Origin: Candidatus Aminicenantes bacterium UBA4820
GTDB lineage: Bacteria > Acidobacteriota > UBA4820
Length of the DNA stretch: 15,106 bases
Direction of reading: 5' to 3'
Assembly: GCA_002402325.1 (NCBI GenBank)
Contig: DHFQ01000017.1
Location: 1 to 15,106, forward strand
The notes under the pieces were generated by a model, which searched no databases, was not told where the DNA came from, and worked only from the letters and a program-made list of their open reading frames with translations. Both the position numbers and the translations under genes were made by a program. Below, one piece after another: positions 6,530 through 14,118 of the stretch; positions within the stretch are counted from its first letter, which is position 1, and every line of letters starts with the position of its first letter.

Positions 6530-8185
6530 ATGACACCACCTCAAAATAGCAAAGATGCTCTTATAAACCTTTCTCCAAACGAAGGAGATTTATTAAGCGA
6601 AGAAAAGAATGTAAGAAGAATTGCTGAGATGCTTGGTCTTCCATTTGTTGATTTAAAAGAGTTGAATATAGAAACTGAGACTTTATCTTCAATTCCTTCG
6701 GAACTTTTCTCAAGATACCTTTTTATACCTGTTTCAGATGATGGCGAAAAAGTTACGATTGTAACTGCTGATCCGACGAATGTAAAGATGCTTGATGACC
6801 TTGAAACTTACCTTAAAAAACCTCTTAATGTTCTTGTAGGGCTTAAAAGCCAGATTCAGGATGTTTTAAAGAAAACTGAGGCTGACCAAAGGGTTCTTGA
6901 AGAAGTTTCTGAAGATTTGAAACTTCAAATTGTAAGAGAAGATTCTGAAGAGGGAGAGGAAGTAGTTTCATTAGAAAAACTTTCCTCTGATACAAGCCCG
7001 ATTGTGAAGTTAGTTGATTTTACCGTTTATAACGCACTCCAAAAAAGGGCAAGCGATATTCATGTAGAAACCGGTGATATTGATGTTCAAATAAAATATA
7101 GGGTTGATGGTGTTCTCTATCCTGCCCTTGAGCCAATTGATAAAAGATTTCATTCGACGATTATTTCAAGAATCAAAGTTATGGCTGAACTTGACATTGC
7201 TGAAAAAAGAATTCCTCAGGATGGAAGGTTCAAATTGAAAATAAGGGGAAAGACGGTTGACTTCAGGGTTAGCATCATTCCTACTATAAATGGCGAAGAT
7301 TGTGTAATAAGAATTCTTGATAAGGAATCGACTTCGGAAGAATTTAAAAGTTTAAATTTGAATGTTCTTGGCTTTGAACAGGAAGTTATGAAGAAATTAA
7401 GAAAGCACGCATCAGAACCTTATGGGATGCTGCTTGTTACGGGTCCTACCGGTTCTGGGAAGACAACTACTCTTTATGCAATTTTGAGTGAAATTCAATC
7501 GCCTGATTTTAAAATGATTACAATTGAAGACCCCGTTGAGTACCAGTTGAGAGGGGTTACTCAAATCCCTGTGAATGAGAAAAAGGGGCTTACATTTGCA
7601 AGGGGACTGAGGTCTATTTTGAGGCACGACCCTGATAAAATAATGGTGGGAGAAATAAGAGATGAGGAAACAGCAAATATAGCAATTCAATCTGCATTGA
7701 CTGGACACCTTGTTTTTACAACAGTCCACGCCAACAATGTCGTTGATGTTTTGGGAAGATTTTTGAATATGAATGTTGAACCTTACAACTTTGTATCCGC
7801 TTTAAACTGTGTTATGGCTCAAAGGCTCGTTAGAAAGATATGTCCCGCCTGTAAGACTCCAACAACATATTCTGAAGATGTTTTAAAAGAGTCAAACATA
7901 GACCCTACCCTAATAAAAGGTAAAGAACTTTATGAGGGTAAAGGTTGCGTTGAATGCAATGGGACAGGGTACAGGGGAAGAATGGCTATTGCTGAAGTCC
8001 TTGAGCTCTCTGACAAAATTAGAGAATTGATAATTGCCAAAAGGCCAGGGTCAGAAATCAAAAAAGCAGCGAGAGAAGAGGGAATGGTATCTTTAAGGCA
8101 ATGTGCGGTGAGAACATTCCTGAGTGGGGCAACAACGCTTAAGGAAATAAACAAAGTTACATTTACAGATGAGATGATGAAATGA
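6530..8185 (+). CDS. gspE: Secretion/pilus assembly ATPase (GspE/PilB)
   Basis: This cytoplasmic hexameric ATPase powers pseudopilin extraction and assembly. The 551 residues carry an N-terminal GspE/PilB domain (~30-120, with the VTADPTN motif) and a charged linker (~130-155). The catalytic core has Walker A GPTGSGKTT (Lys311), the Asp box ITIEDPVE, Walker B IMVGEIRDEE (371-380) and the His box FTTVHANN. A zinc site is formed by Cys438, Cys441, Cys473 and Cys476 (CPAC, CVEC), characteristic of assembly ATPases and absent from PilT. ATG 6530 has AGGAG (6519-6523) 6 bases upstream, on the gspF stop. The stop overlaps the next start (ATGA). It is the only such ATPase in the window. Confidence 0.97.
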   Translation: MTPPQNSKDALINLSPNEGDLLSEEKNVRRIAEMLGLPFVDLKELNIETETLSSIPSELFSRYLFIPVSDDGEKVTIVTADPTNVKMLDDLETYLKKPLNVLVGLKSQIQDVLKKTEADQRVLEEVSEDLKLQIVREDSEEGEEVVSLEKLSSDTSPIVKLVDFTVYNALQKRASDIHVETGDIDVQIKYRVDGVLYPALEPIDKRFHSTIISRIKVMAELDIAEKRIPQDGRFKLKIRGKTVDFRVSIIPTINGEDCVIRILDKESTSEEFKSLNLNVLGFEQEVMKKLRKHASEPYGMLLVTGPTGSGKTTTLYAILSEIQSPDFKMITIEDPVEYQLRGVTQIPVNEKKGLTFARGLRSILRHDPDKIMVGEIRDEETANIAIQSALTGHLVFTTVHANNVVDVLGRFLNMNVEPYNFVSALNCVMAQRLVRKICPACKTPTTYSEDVLKESNIDPTLIKGKELYEGKGCVECNGTGYRGRMAIAEVLELSDKIRELIIAKRPGSEIKKAAREEGMVSLRQCAVRTFLSGATTLKEINKVTFTDEMMK

Positions 8186-9084
8186 AGAATTTACTTGAGT
8201 ATCTTCCACCTTCAATGCCCGATACAGCATTTATTGTAGAGGATAATTTCCTTCAAGGATTGAGGACAAAAAGAAAGGGAGACACTTTTCAAATTGTTTC
8301 TAATTTTAAAGAGAGTTTTCCTACGCCATTTTCTGATGAATGGCAACCAATAGAAGAAATTTTAGCACCCGTAGAAAGGATGCTTGTTGCTCTTGGGAAT
8401 CCTGAAAGGGCATCCCTGATTTTGCCAGATTCCATTTTCAGGATGCAGGTTGTTGATATAGATAACTATCCAAAAGAGGAAACAGAATTGCAAAAAATCC
8501 TTCTCTGGCAGGCAAGGAGAACACTGGGACACCCTGTTGAAGATTTAAGGGTAAAACATTTCATTCTTGAAAAGGAGGCCAATTTTGCAAAAGTGTGGCT
8601 ATCAGCCGCGCCAAAAGAAATTTTTAATATTTTTGAGAATTGTTTTGAGAAATTTAATTGTCATATTGGCTTTATTACTTCTCCTTCAATGGCGCTATAT
8701 GACCTTTTTAAAGAAAAAGGGTTATTCAGTTCTTTGTCAATGACACTTTTAATTAGCATAACCGAAAATTCTCTCACATTCCTATTTGTTCACAAAGGAG
8801 AACCACTCTTTTTTAGGACTAAGGAGTTTAAAGGTGCATACTCATATCTGGAGAGAATCTCACAGGAGATAAAACTTACCCTTTTGTACCAGAAGGAGCA
8901 AACCAGTGGAATACCCTTAAAAAAGGTTTTTTACAGGGTTACTGCAGATGGGATTGAATTTCCTATAAGTGAGTTTGATGAGGAGACAGAAATTGTTTCC
9001 ATTGATTCGCTCAATGTTCTATCTTATGAAAAGAAAATGGAGCCACCCATCGTTTTACCACTTTTGTCAGCGGTGAGAGAGTAG
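8182..9084 (+). CDS. pilM: PilM/GspL-like actin-fold assembly protein, divergent
   Basis: The 300-residue soluble protein lacks signal or membrane segments. The stretch ASLILPDSIFRMQVVDID, a short gap, then LQKILLWQARRTLGHPVEDL (~77-122) is the typical PilM-like segment in which a beta-hairpin and a helix follow the first actin-fold subdomain. Canonical PilM phosphate loops are hard to see, so nucleotide binding may be lost. Position between the ATPase and PilN/PilO-like genes strongly supports the role: PilM binds the PilN N-terminus and links the ATPase to the periplasmic alignment complex. Start ATG 8182 overlaps the gspE stop. Confidence 0.75.
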   Translation: MKNLLEYLPPSMPDTAFIVEDNFLQGLRTKRKGDTFQIVSNFKESFPTPFSDEWQPIEEILAPVERMLVALGNPERASLILPDSIFRMQVVDIDNYPKEETELQKILLWQARRTLGHPVEDLRVKHFILEKEANFAKVWLSAAPKEIFNIFENCFEKFNCHIGFITSPSMALYDLFKEKGLFSSLSMTLLISITENSLTFLFVHKGEPLFFRTKEFKGAYSYLERISQEIKLTLLYQKEQTSGIPLKKVFYRVTADGIEFPISEFDEETEIVSIDSLNVLSYEKKMEPPIVLPLLSAVRE

Positions 9085-9086
9085 AG

Positions 9087-9659
9087 ATGAAAAAAGAGAG
9101 ATTAAATTTTGCAAAAATCCCATTCATTAACTATAAAATCCCTTCAATTGTACTTACAGTAATGGCAGTTCTTGCCACTTTAGGACTCCTTGTAAATATA
9201 GTTCTTGCGATTCTAAATGGCGGAAACTTTATAAAGCAAAAAAGAATACTAAAAGAACAGAGTCAAACAATGGAATCTCTCAATAAAAGGCTCAAAGATG
9301 CGGAAATGACTTTATCAGCAAAGGAGATAAATTCTCTAACAGGAGAGGCTCTTTTTCTTGATGATATTCTAAAACAAAAAAAGTTTTCGTGGGTAACTTT
9401 TCTTGAGAGATTGGAGGCAGTAAAACCTTACAAGAGTGTATTCTCATCTATTACGCCTAAACCTATGAACGACAATAACTATCTGGTGAAAATTGAGGGG
9501 TTAGCACAACCGAGGAGTGAAATTTTTAAATTTGAAGAAAACATTTTTAAAAGCGAGTATTTTGGTAAGCCCTATCTGCAATCTGAAGGAATTGACAAAG
9601 CGTCAACATGGCAAACCTTTGACATCATTTTTGTCTATTATCCTGAGGGGAAAAAATGA
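9087..9659 (+). CDS. pilN: PilN-like inner-membrane alignment protein
   Basis: The 190-residue bitopic protein has a short cytoplasmic N-terminus (1-17), one membrane helix (~18-43, IPSIVLTVMAVLATLGLLVN), a coiled-coil stretch (~50-80) and a small ferredoxin-like periplasmic domain with SWVTFLERLEAVKPY, a PilN/GspL hallmark. The INLLP-type PilM-binding motif of classical PilN is replaced by RLNFAKIPF, which matches the divergence of the PilM-like partner. It lies 2 bases after pilM and overlaps pilO (ATGA). Assignment rests on topology, motif and gene order together. Confidence 0.75.
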   Translation: MKKERLNFAKIPFINYKIPSIVLTVMAVLATLGLLVNIVLAILNGGNFIKQKRILKEQSQTMESLNKRLKDAEMTLSAKEINSLTGEALFLDDILKQKKFSWVTFLERLEAVKPYKSVFSSITPKPMNDNNYLVKIEGLAQPRSEIFKFEENIFKSEYFGKPYLQSEGIDKASTWQTFDIIFVYYPEGKK

Positions 9660-10270
9660 AGATAGAATTGTTTTTAAGAAAATATTTTTTAAATGCTTTT
9701 GTAATATTACTCCTGCTCATTATAGTCGATATTCTCATTTTGAGCTTTGGGGTTCTTAAACTTGATACGAAGGCAAAGCAACTTGAAAGTCAGGTGAAAA
9801 AAGGGGAAGAGACCATTACATCGCTTGAGAAAAAAGTTGAAGACAAAGAGAACGAAGTCAAGTCATTTAAAGAAAGTAAAGCGGTAATAGAAACAATTAA
9901 AGAGAACATATTTGAAAAAAGGGTGGATAGGTTTATCAATTTTCAAAAAGAAGTTGAAAAATTGGTTCTTTCGGCCCAGATGAATATTGAAAAATATGAT
10001 TACAAGTATGACATTATTCCAAAGGACATTGAAAAGGAGGGGTGGAAGGATGGTTTTGTTCAGGTTTCAATGGTTCTTCCACTTCAAGGTTCTTATCCAC
10101 AAATCAAAAACTTTGTCTCATCAGTAGAAGATTCAGGCCATTTTTTTACAATTAATGGAATTGATATTTCACAAAGCACACAAGGATCATCTCTCTTAGA
10201 TTTCAAAATTGGGATTTCAACCTTTTTTGTTTATGACCCAAAGGAAGACAAGATTGAGGATAAGAAATGA
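9656..10270 (+). CDS. pilO: PilO-like inner-membrane alignment protein
   Basis: This 204-residue bitopic protein has one membrane helix (~13-34), a long coiled coil (~37-85, rich in Lys and Glu heptads) and a C-terminal periplasmic domain. The VSMVLPLQGSYPQIKNFVSSVEDS-type segment (split here as VSMVLPLQGSYPQ and IKNFVSSVED) is the classic PilO/GspM core, and the C-terminal strand is FKIGISTFFVY. It would heterodimerise with the PilN-like protein through the coiled coils. It overlaps both neighbours by 4 bases, so translation is probably coupled. Confidence 0.82.
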   Translation: MKIELFLRKYFLNAFVILLLLIIVDILILSFGVLKLDTKAKQLESQVKKGEETITSLEKKVEDKENEVKSFKESKAVIETIKENIFEKRVDRFINFQKEVEKLVLSAQMNIEKYDYKYDIIPKDIEKEGWKDGFVQVSMVLPLQGSYPQIKNFVSSVEDSGHFFTINGIDISQSTQGSSLLDFKIGISTFFVYDPKEDKIEDKK

Positions 10271-10914
10271 AAAATGGAAACCCCTCTCAACCCTCCACTG
10301 AAAAGGGAGGAGTAACAAAGTACATTTTGATTTTTCCTTTATTATTTATTCTTTCGTGTTCTTCTCAAATCTCTCCTACTAATAACCCTTCTTCTGGTAG
10401 TTTTGATGAGGTACCACAGCAAAGAAAGGTATCAACTTCATCTTCAAATAAGAAATCTGCCAAAAATTTCCCAAAACTTTCTCTTGATTTTCTTTTTGAA
10501 GGAAAAAAGGGAGAAACTAATTTAGAGGCTCAAAGAAATATCTCGTCAATGGAGGAAGATCCTGAAGTTGTCGCAGAGAGAAAGAGGCAGGAAGAAGAAG
10601 CAAGAAAAAGGGCTGAGGAGGCTCAAAAAAAGGCTGAAGAAGAGAGGAAAAAAAGAGAGGAAGAACTCAAAATAAATCCTCCTCCCCCAAAGCCTCCTGA
10701 AATTACATTTGATCTAATTGGCTATTTAGGACCAAGCGGAAAAAGAATTGGGGTCTTTAAAATGAAGGGTAGCGATGAAATAATTCTAAAGGGCGATAAA
10801 GAAAAAATAGATGACCAATTTGTGGTTGTTGAAATAGGATATGAATCTGCAAAAATAGGGTTTGAAGGTTTTGAGGAAACGAAATCTATTCCACTCATAA
10901 GCGGAGGAAAATAA
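10267..10914 (+). CDS. pilP: PilP-like lipoprotein with coiled-coil spacer
   Basis: The 215-residue protein has a lipoprotein signal peptide ending ILSC, with Cys31 the predicted lipidated residue. A Ser/Lys-rich linker follows, then a Glu/Lys/Arg coiled coil (~97-138), a proline stretch and a C-terminal beta domain (~145-210: FDLIGYLGPSGKRIGVFKM, then VEIGYESAKIGF). The C-terminal domain resembles the GspC/PilP homology region, which docks the inner-membrane complex to secretin N0. ATG 10267 overlaps the pilO stop and has GAGGA (10256-10260) 6 bases ahead. The n-region is unusually long: residues 4-15 (GNPSQPSTEKGG) are encoded by a palindromic repeat, and removing them would leave an ordinary lipoprotein signal. 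Confidence 0.78.
   Translation: MKNGNPSQPSTEKGGVTKYILIFPLLFILSCSSQISPTNNPSSGSFDEVPQQRKVSTSSSNKKSAKNFPKLSLDFLFEGKKGETNLEAQRNISSMEEDPEVVAERKRQEEEARKRAEEAQKKAEEERKKREEELKINPPPPKPPEITFDLIGYLGPSGKRIGVFKMKGSDEIILKGDKEKIDDQFVVVEIGYESAKIGFEGFEETKSIPLISGGK
10276..10310 (+). repeat. Short GC-rich palindromic repeat inside pilP
   Basis: Bases 10276-10309 match the reverse complement of 15019-15051 at 26 of 34 aligned positions, with one gap. Here CCTCC (10292-10296) can pair with GGAGG (10306-10310) around a 9-base loop. The block is much richer in C and G than the surrounding AT-rich DNA and is kept in frame in the signal-peptide n-region of the pilP-like gene. It resembles the REP-like intergenic palindromes found in many bacterial genomes. 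Only two copies are visible in this window. Confidence 0.6.
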
Positions 10915-10915
10915 G

Positions 10916-13249
10916 GTGAAGAAAAATCTGCCTCTTATAATGCTTTTATTTTATCTTTTATTCTTGGTTAATTGCTCGGGAGCTTCATATAGCAAAGGCA
11001 AATACCTTTATGATAGAGGGCAGTACGATGATGCTGTAAAAAAACTTGAAGAAGCCGTGAGAAGGTCGCCAAACACTCTAAAATATAAGTCTCTTCTTGA
11101 GAGAGCAAAATTGTCAGCCTCTGAAAAACATTTTACTTTAGCCAAAATGAGTCTTGATAAAAGAGATTTTCAAAATGCTTTGAAAGAATTGCAAATAACA
11201 CTCATTTATGACCCTTCTAACCAATTTGCCCAGGACACTATGCAAAATCTGATTCAAACCCTTGCAGAGGAAGAGAGAAAAGCGAGGGCAAAAGTTTTAA
11301 CGATTGAGGAGATGAAAAAAAAGGCTGAAGAGGAAAGCAAACCACCGATGATCGACCCAGCCTCAAACATTCCTCTCGTTTTGAAATTTAACAATGCTCC
11401 TATTAGAACGATTCTTGATGCAATTTCAAAGGCAAGCGGGATAAATTTTATTTATGATGAAAAGGCAGAAAAGGATAAAAAGATAAGCGTTGACTTTGCA
11501 AAGGTAAATCTTGAACAGGTTCTTGATTACATTATGCAACAGACAAAACACTTTTACAGGGTGTTAGACCCACACACTTTAATAATAGTTCAGGACACCA
11601 AGCAGAAAAGGGAAGAGTATGAAGAACAGGTTATGAGAACATTTTATCTTTCAAATGCTGATGCAAAGGAGGTTTTTCAACTTTTGAGGTCAATAGTTCA
11701 AGGTAAAAAAATGGCAACAAACAAGGATCTGAATTCAATAACGATTAAGGATTCACCTGAAACTGTCGCACTGTGTGAAAAAATTATTGAAGCAAATGAC
11801 AAAAGTTTTGGTGAGATTGTTGTTGATGTTGAACTTCTTGAAGTCAATTCTACTAAATTGAAAACATTGGGGATTGATCTCACGTCAAAAAGTCTTACTA
11901 TTGGTCCAGAATACAATATAAGTAAAGACGATAAAGGAAATATAACAGGATTTGGTTCTGGTCCCCCAATTCCTCTCGGAAAAATAGACGCAGCATACAA
12001 AGGAACCCTATACGCTTTTCCAATACCCAATCTTCTTGTCAATTTTCTTCAGACAGATAGCGACAGTCAGATACTTGCTAAACCTCAACTGAGAGTTATG
12101 GAGGGAAAAAAGGCAAGCGTCCACATCGGAGATAGAGTTCCAATTCCAACTTCAAGTTATGTTTATCCGGGCAACACGACTCAGACCAATTATGTTCCGA
12201 CAACAACATACACATATCAGGATGTTGGTGTAAAAATTGAGATAGAACCAAGGGTTCACCACAATAAAGAAATTTCTCTAAAAATAACCGCAGAGGTCTC
12301 ATCAGTTACCGGTTATGTTGAAAGCGACTCTGCTCTACAAGCTGCACAGCCAATAATTGGGACAAGAAAAGTTCAAACTGAAATAAGGCTTGAAGATGGG
12401 GAATCAAGCCTTCTTGCAGGACTTTTAAGGGAGGAAGATACAAATTCCTATTCGGGTATCCCTGGAGTTGGTTCTGTTCCTATTTTGAAAAGGCTTCTTG
12501 GGCAGAGCAATTTAAACAAAAAAAGCACAGATGTTGTTCTTCTTTTAACTCCTCACATAATTAGAATGCCCAACATCACAGAAGACGATTTAAAAACTCT
12601 CTGGGTCGGAACTGAACAAAATCCAAAACTTCGTGGTTATAGAGGGGAAACAACCTTTATGCCTTCTCCATTTGAAGGTGAAGAAGGAGAGGGAGAAGAG
12701 ACTACAACAGAAGACAATGGGGACAATACTCCTTTAGAAGATAATGAGGCAGAATCAGATGACAATGATGACAAAGGCAAAGATGAAGAGAAAAAGGACC
12801 CCAATCCTAACCAAAATGCGAGGATTTTAATAAATCCTGCAACAGCAAATGTCACTGCAGGTAATACTGCTGATTTAAGTGTAGTTATAGTTGGGGTAAA
12901 GGATGGGAAGTCAGCACATTTTGAGGTGGAATTTCCGACTGACATTCTCTCTTTTGTTGGCGCCGAAGAAGGGACATTCTTCAAGATGGGGTCGAAAGAA
13001 ACCACATTTCAGGCTAATGAAGGACCTCCTGGAGTTGTTACTGCAAATTTGGGCTGTGCGGGTGATGGAATTAGTACCGGAAGCGGGCTTATTATAAGAT
13101 ATAAATTTAAGGCTTTGCACCCAGGTGTGGCGAGAGTGAACATCTCTTCAGCACAGATTTTTGATTCTCAAGGCAATTCTCAAGCCATACCTCCTGTTTC
13201 AAGCGTTCTAAATATTGGAGGAGGGGATGATAAGAAAGACAAGCCGTGA
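10916..13249 (+). CDS. pilQ: Secretin lipoprotein with TPR and cohesin-like domains (PilQ/GspD)
   Basis: The 777-residue outer-membrane channel subunit would form the exit pore of the machine. Domain order: lipoprotein signal (1-20, LVNC, lipid Cys20); TPR-like helices (~25-125, including GKYLYDRGQYDDAVKKLEEA); STN/N0 (~152-225); N1/NolW (~238-297); secretin core (~298-553), with GIPGVGSVPILKRLLG and DVVLLLTPHII as hallmarks; acidic linker (~585-632); and a C-terminal cohesin-like beta domain (~634-766, with FEVEFPTDILSFVGAEEGTF and GVARVNISSAQIFD). The start is GTG 10916, with GGAGGA (10903-10908) 7 bases ahead. Asn before the lipid Cys is atypical. TPRs may act as a built-in pilotin. The cohesin-like tail may bind surface or peptidoglycan-side partners. 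The gene overlaps the first pseudopilin by 23 bases. Confidence 0.93.
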   Translation: MKKNLPLIMLLFYLLFLVNCSGASYSKGKYLYDRGQYDDAVKKLEEAVRRSPNTLKYKSLLERAKLSASEKHFTLAKMSLDKRDFQNALKELQITLIYDPSNQFAQDTMQNLIQTLAEEERKARAKVLTIEEMKKKAEEESKPPMIDPASNIPLVLKFNNAPIRTILDAISKASGINFIYDEKAEKDKKISVDFAKVNLEQVLDYIMQQTKHFYRVLDPHTLIIVQDTKQKREEYEEQVMRTFYLSNADAKEVFQLLRSIVQGKKMATNKDLNSITIKDSPETVALCEKIIEANDKSFGEIVVDVELLEVNSTKLKTLGIDLTSKSLTIGPEYNISKDDKGNITGFGSGPPIPLGKIDAAYKGTLYAFPIPNLLVNFLQTDSDSQILAKPQLRVMEGKKASVHIGDRVPIPTSSYVYPGNTTQTNYVPTTTYTYQDVGVKIEIEPRVHHNKEISLKITAEVSSVTGYVESDSALQAAQPIIGTRKVQTEIRLEDGESSLLAGLLREEDTNSYSGIPGVGSVPILKRLLGQSNLNKKSTDVVLLLTPHIIRMPNITEDDLKTLWVGTEQNPKLRGYRGETTFMPSPFEGEEGEGEETTTEDNGDNTPLEDNEAESDDNDDKGKDEEKKDPNPNQNARILINPATANVTAGNTADLSVVIVGVKDGKSAHFEVEFPTDILSFVGAEEGTFFKMGSKETTFQANEGPPGVVTANLGCAGDGISTGSGLIIRYKFKALHPGVARVNISSAQIFDSQGNSQAIPPVSSVLNIGGGDDKKDKP

Positions 13250-13703
13250 TGGTGGTTTTACTCTGGTTGAAGCCGCTTTATCGGTTATTCTCCTTGCAAT
13301 CCTTGCTCTTATTGCCATCCCTACGGTTCAATATACTGCAAGAAGGTATAAAGAGATGGAATTAAGACACAGTTTGAGGGAAATGAGAAATGCAATAGAT
13401 GAATACCATAGATACGCAATGCAAGGACTTATTGAACAAACAGATGTTTCACAAGACTTTTATCCTCCAGACCTTGAAACTCTTGTTGAGGGCGTAGTTC
13501 TTGCTGGTGACCCAACAGGGAAAAAGATTCGGTTTTTAAGAAGATTACCGATGGATCCTATGACCAAAAGTTTTGAATGGGGGTTAAGGTCAACGAGGGA
13601 CGAACCTGATTCTGATATGTGGGGTGGAGAAAATGTTTTCGATGTGTATTCCTTAAGCACTGCTAAAGCTCTTGATGGACAGACACAATACAATGAATGG
13701 TGA
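13227..13703 (+). CDS. gspG: GspG-like pseudopilin 1
   Basis: The protein has 158 residues. The class III signal has cleavage after Gly10 (GG/FTLVEA), and Glu5 of the mature protein is Glu15. The N-terminal helix (11-40) would lie in the membrane and then in the pseudopilus core. The globular part has MRNAIDEYHRYAM, PMDPMT, VFDVYS and the C-terminal DGQTQYNEW; the last elements match GspG-type pseudopilins, which often bind calcium through this C-terminal loop. ATG 13227 is preferred, with GGAGGA (13217-13222) 4 bases ahead; TTG 13215 is in frame. The start lies inside the 3' end of the secretin gene, implying coupled translation. It needs a prepilin peptidase not encoded here. Confidence 0.88.
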   Translation: MIRKTSRDGGFTLVEAALSVILLAILALIAIPTVQYTARRYKEMELRHSLREMRNAIDEYHRYAMQGLIEQTDVSQDFYPPDLETLVEGVVLAGDPTGKKIRFLRRLPMDPMTKSFEWGLRSTRDEPDSDMWGGENVFDVYSLSTAKALDGQTQYNEW

Positions 13704-13707
13704 GGTT

Positions 13708-14118
13708 ATGAAGAAAAAAGAAAAGGGATTTACTCTAATTGAACTGATGGTTGTCATCTCCATAATAGGAATTCTTGCAACTCTGGCTGTTCCCACCTAC
13801 AAAAACATAGTTCAAAGGGCAAGGGAAACAGTACTTAAAAACAATCTTTTTGCGATAAGAGATGTCATTGATCAATATTATCAAGACAAAGGGAAGTACC
13901 CTGCCTCACTTTCTGACCTTGTTTCAGAGGGATATTTCAGAGTTATGCCTATGGACCCTATGACGGGAGAGGCAAATTGGGTAGAGGTTCCATACTCAGG
14001 AAATGAAGAGGGACAGTTAGAGCCTACTGAGGGAGAGGAGGGAATGGGAATCTGGGATGTCCATTCTGCCTCTGAGGAGGTGTCGCTTGATGGCAAGACG
14101 AAATATTCAGAGTGGTGA
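13708..14118 (+). CDS. gspG: GspG-like pseudopilin 2 (probable major pseudopilin)
   Basis: The 136-residue protein begins MKKKEKG/FTLIELMVVISI, a textbook class III leader with cleavage after Gly7 and mature Glu5. It shares IRDVIDQYY, PMDPMT, IWDVHS and a C-terminal DGKTKYSEW with the preceding pseudopilin, so the two are paralogues from a tandem duplication. An acidic insert (SGNEEGQLEPTEGEEG) replaces the longer loop of copy 1. The shorter, more canonical form suggests this is the major filament subunit. ATG 13708 gives the standard short leader; ATG 13693 is in frame but would give a longer one. It starts 4 bases after the upstream stop. Confidence 0.9.
   Translation: MKKKEKGFTLIELMVVISIIGILATLAVPTYKNIVQRARETVLKNNLFAIRDVIDQYYQDKGKYPASLSDLVSEGYFRVMPMDPMTGEANWVEVPYSGNEEGQLEPTEGEEGMGIWDVHSASEEVSLDGKTKYSEW

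Noticed and set aside
7412..7729. Open frame on the minus strand across the GspE catalytic core
   Set aside because: It is antisense to Walker A, the Asp box and Walker B, which fix the true coding strand.
9517..9759. Alternative plus-strand frame across the pilN/pilO junction
   Set aside because: It overlaps two genes with motif and topology support and has no ribosome site.
11698..12042. Open frame of 114 codons on the minus strand within the secretin core
   Set aside because: It lies wholly inside a gene with clear secretin motifs and has no independent support.
12637..13005. Open frame of 122 codons on the minus strand inside the secretin gene
   Set aside because: It mirrors the acidic linker and cohesin-like region; its Ser/Pro/Leu-rich product is the reverse complement of Glu/Asp/Gly codons and has no ribosome site or motif.
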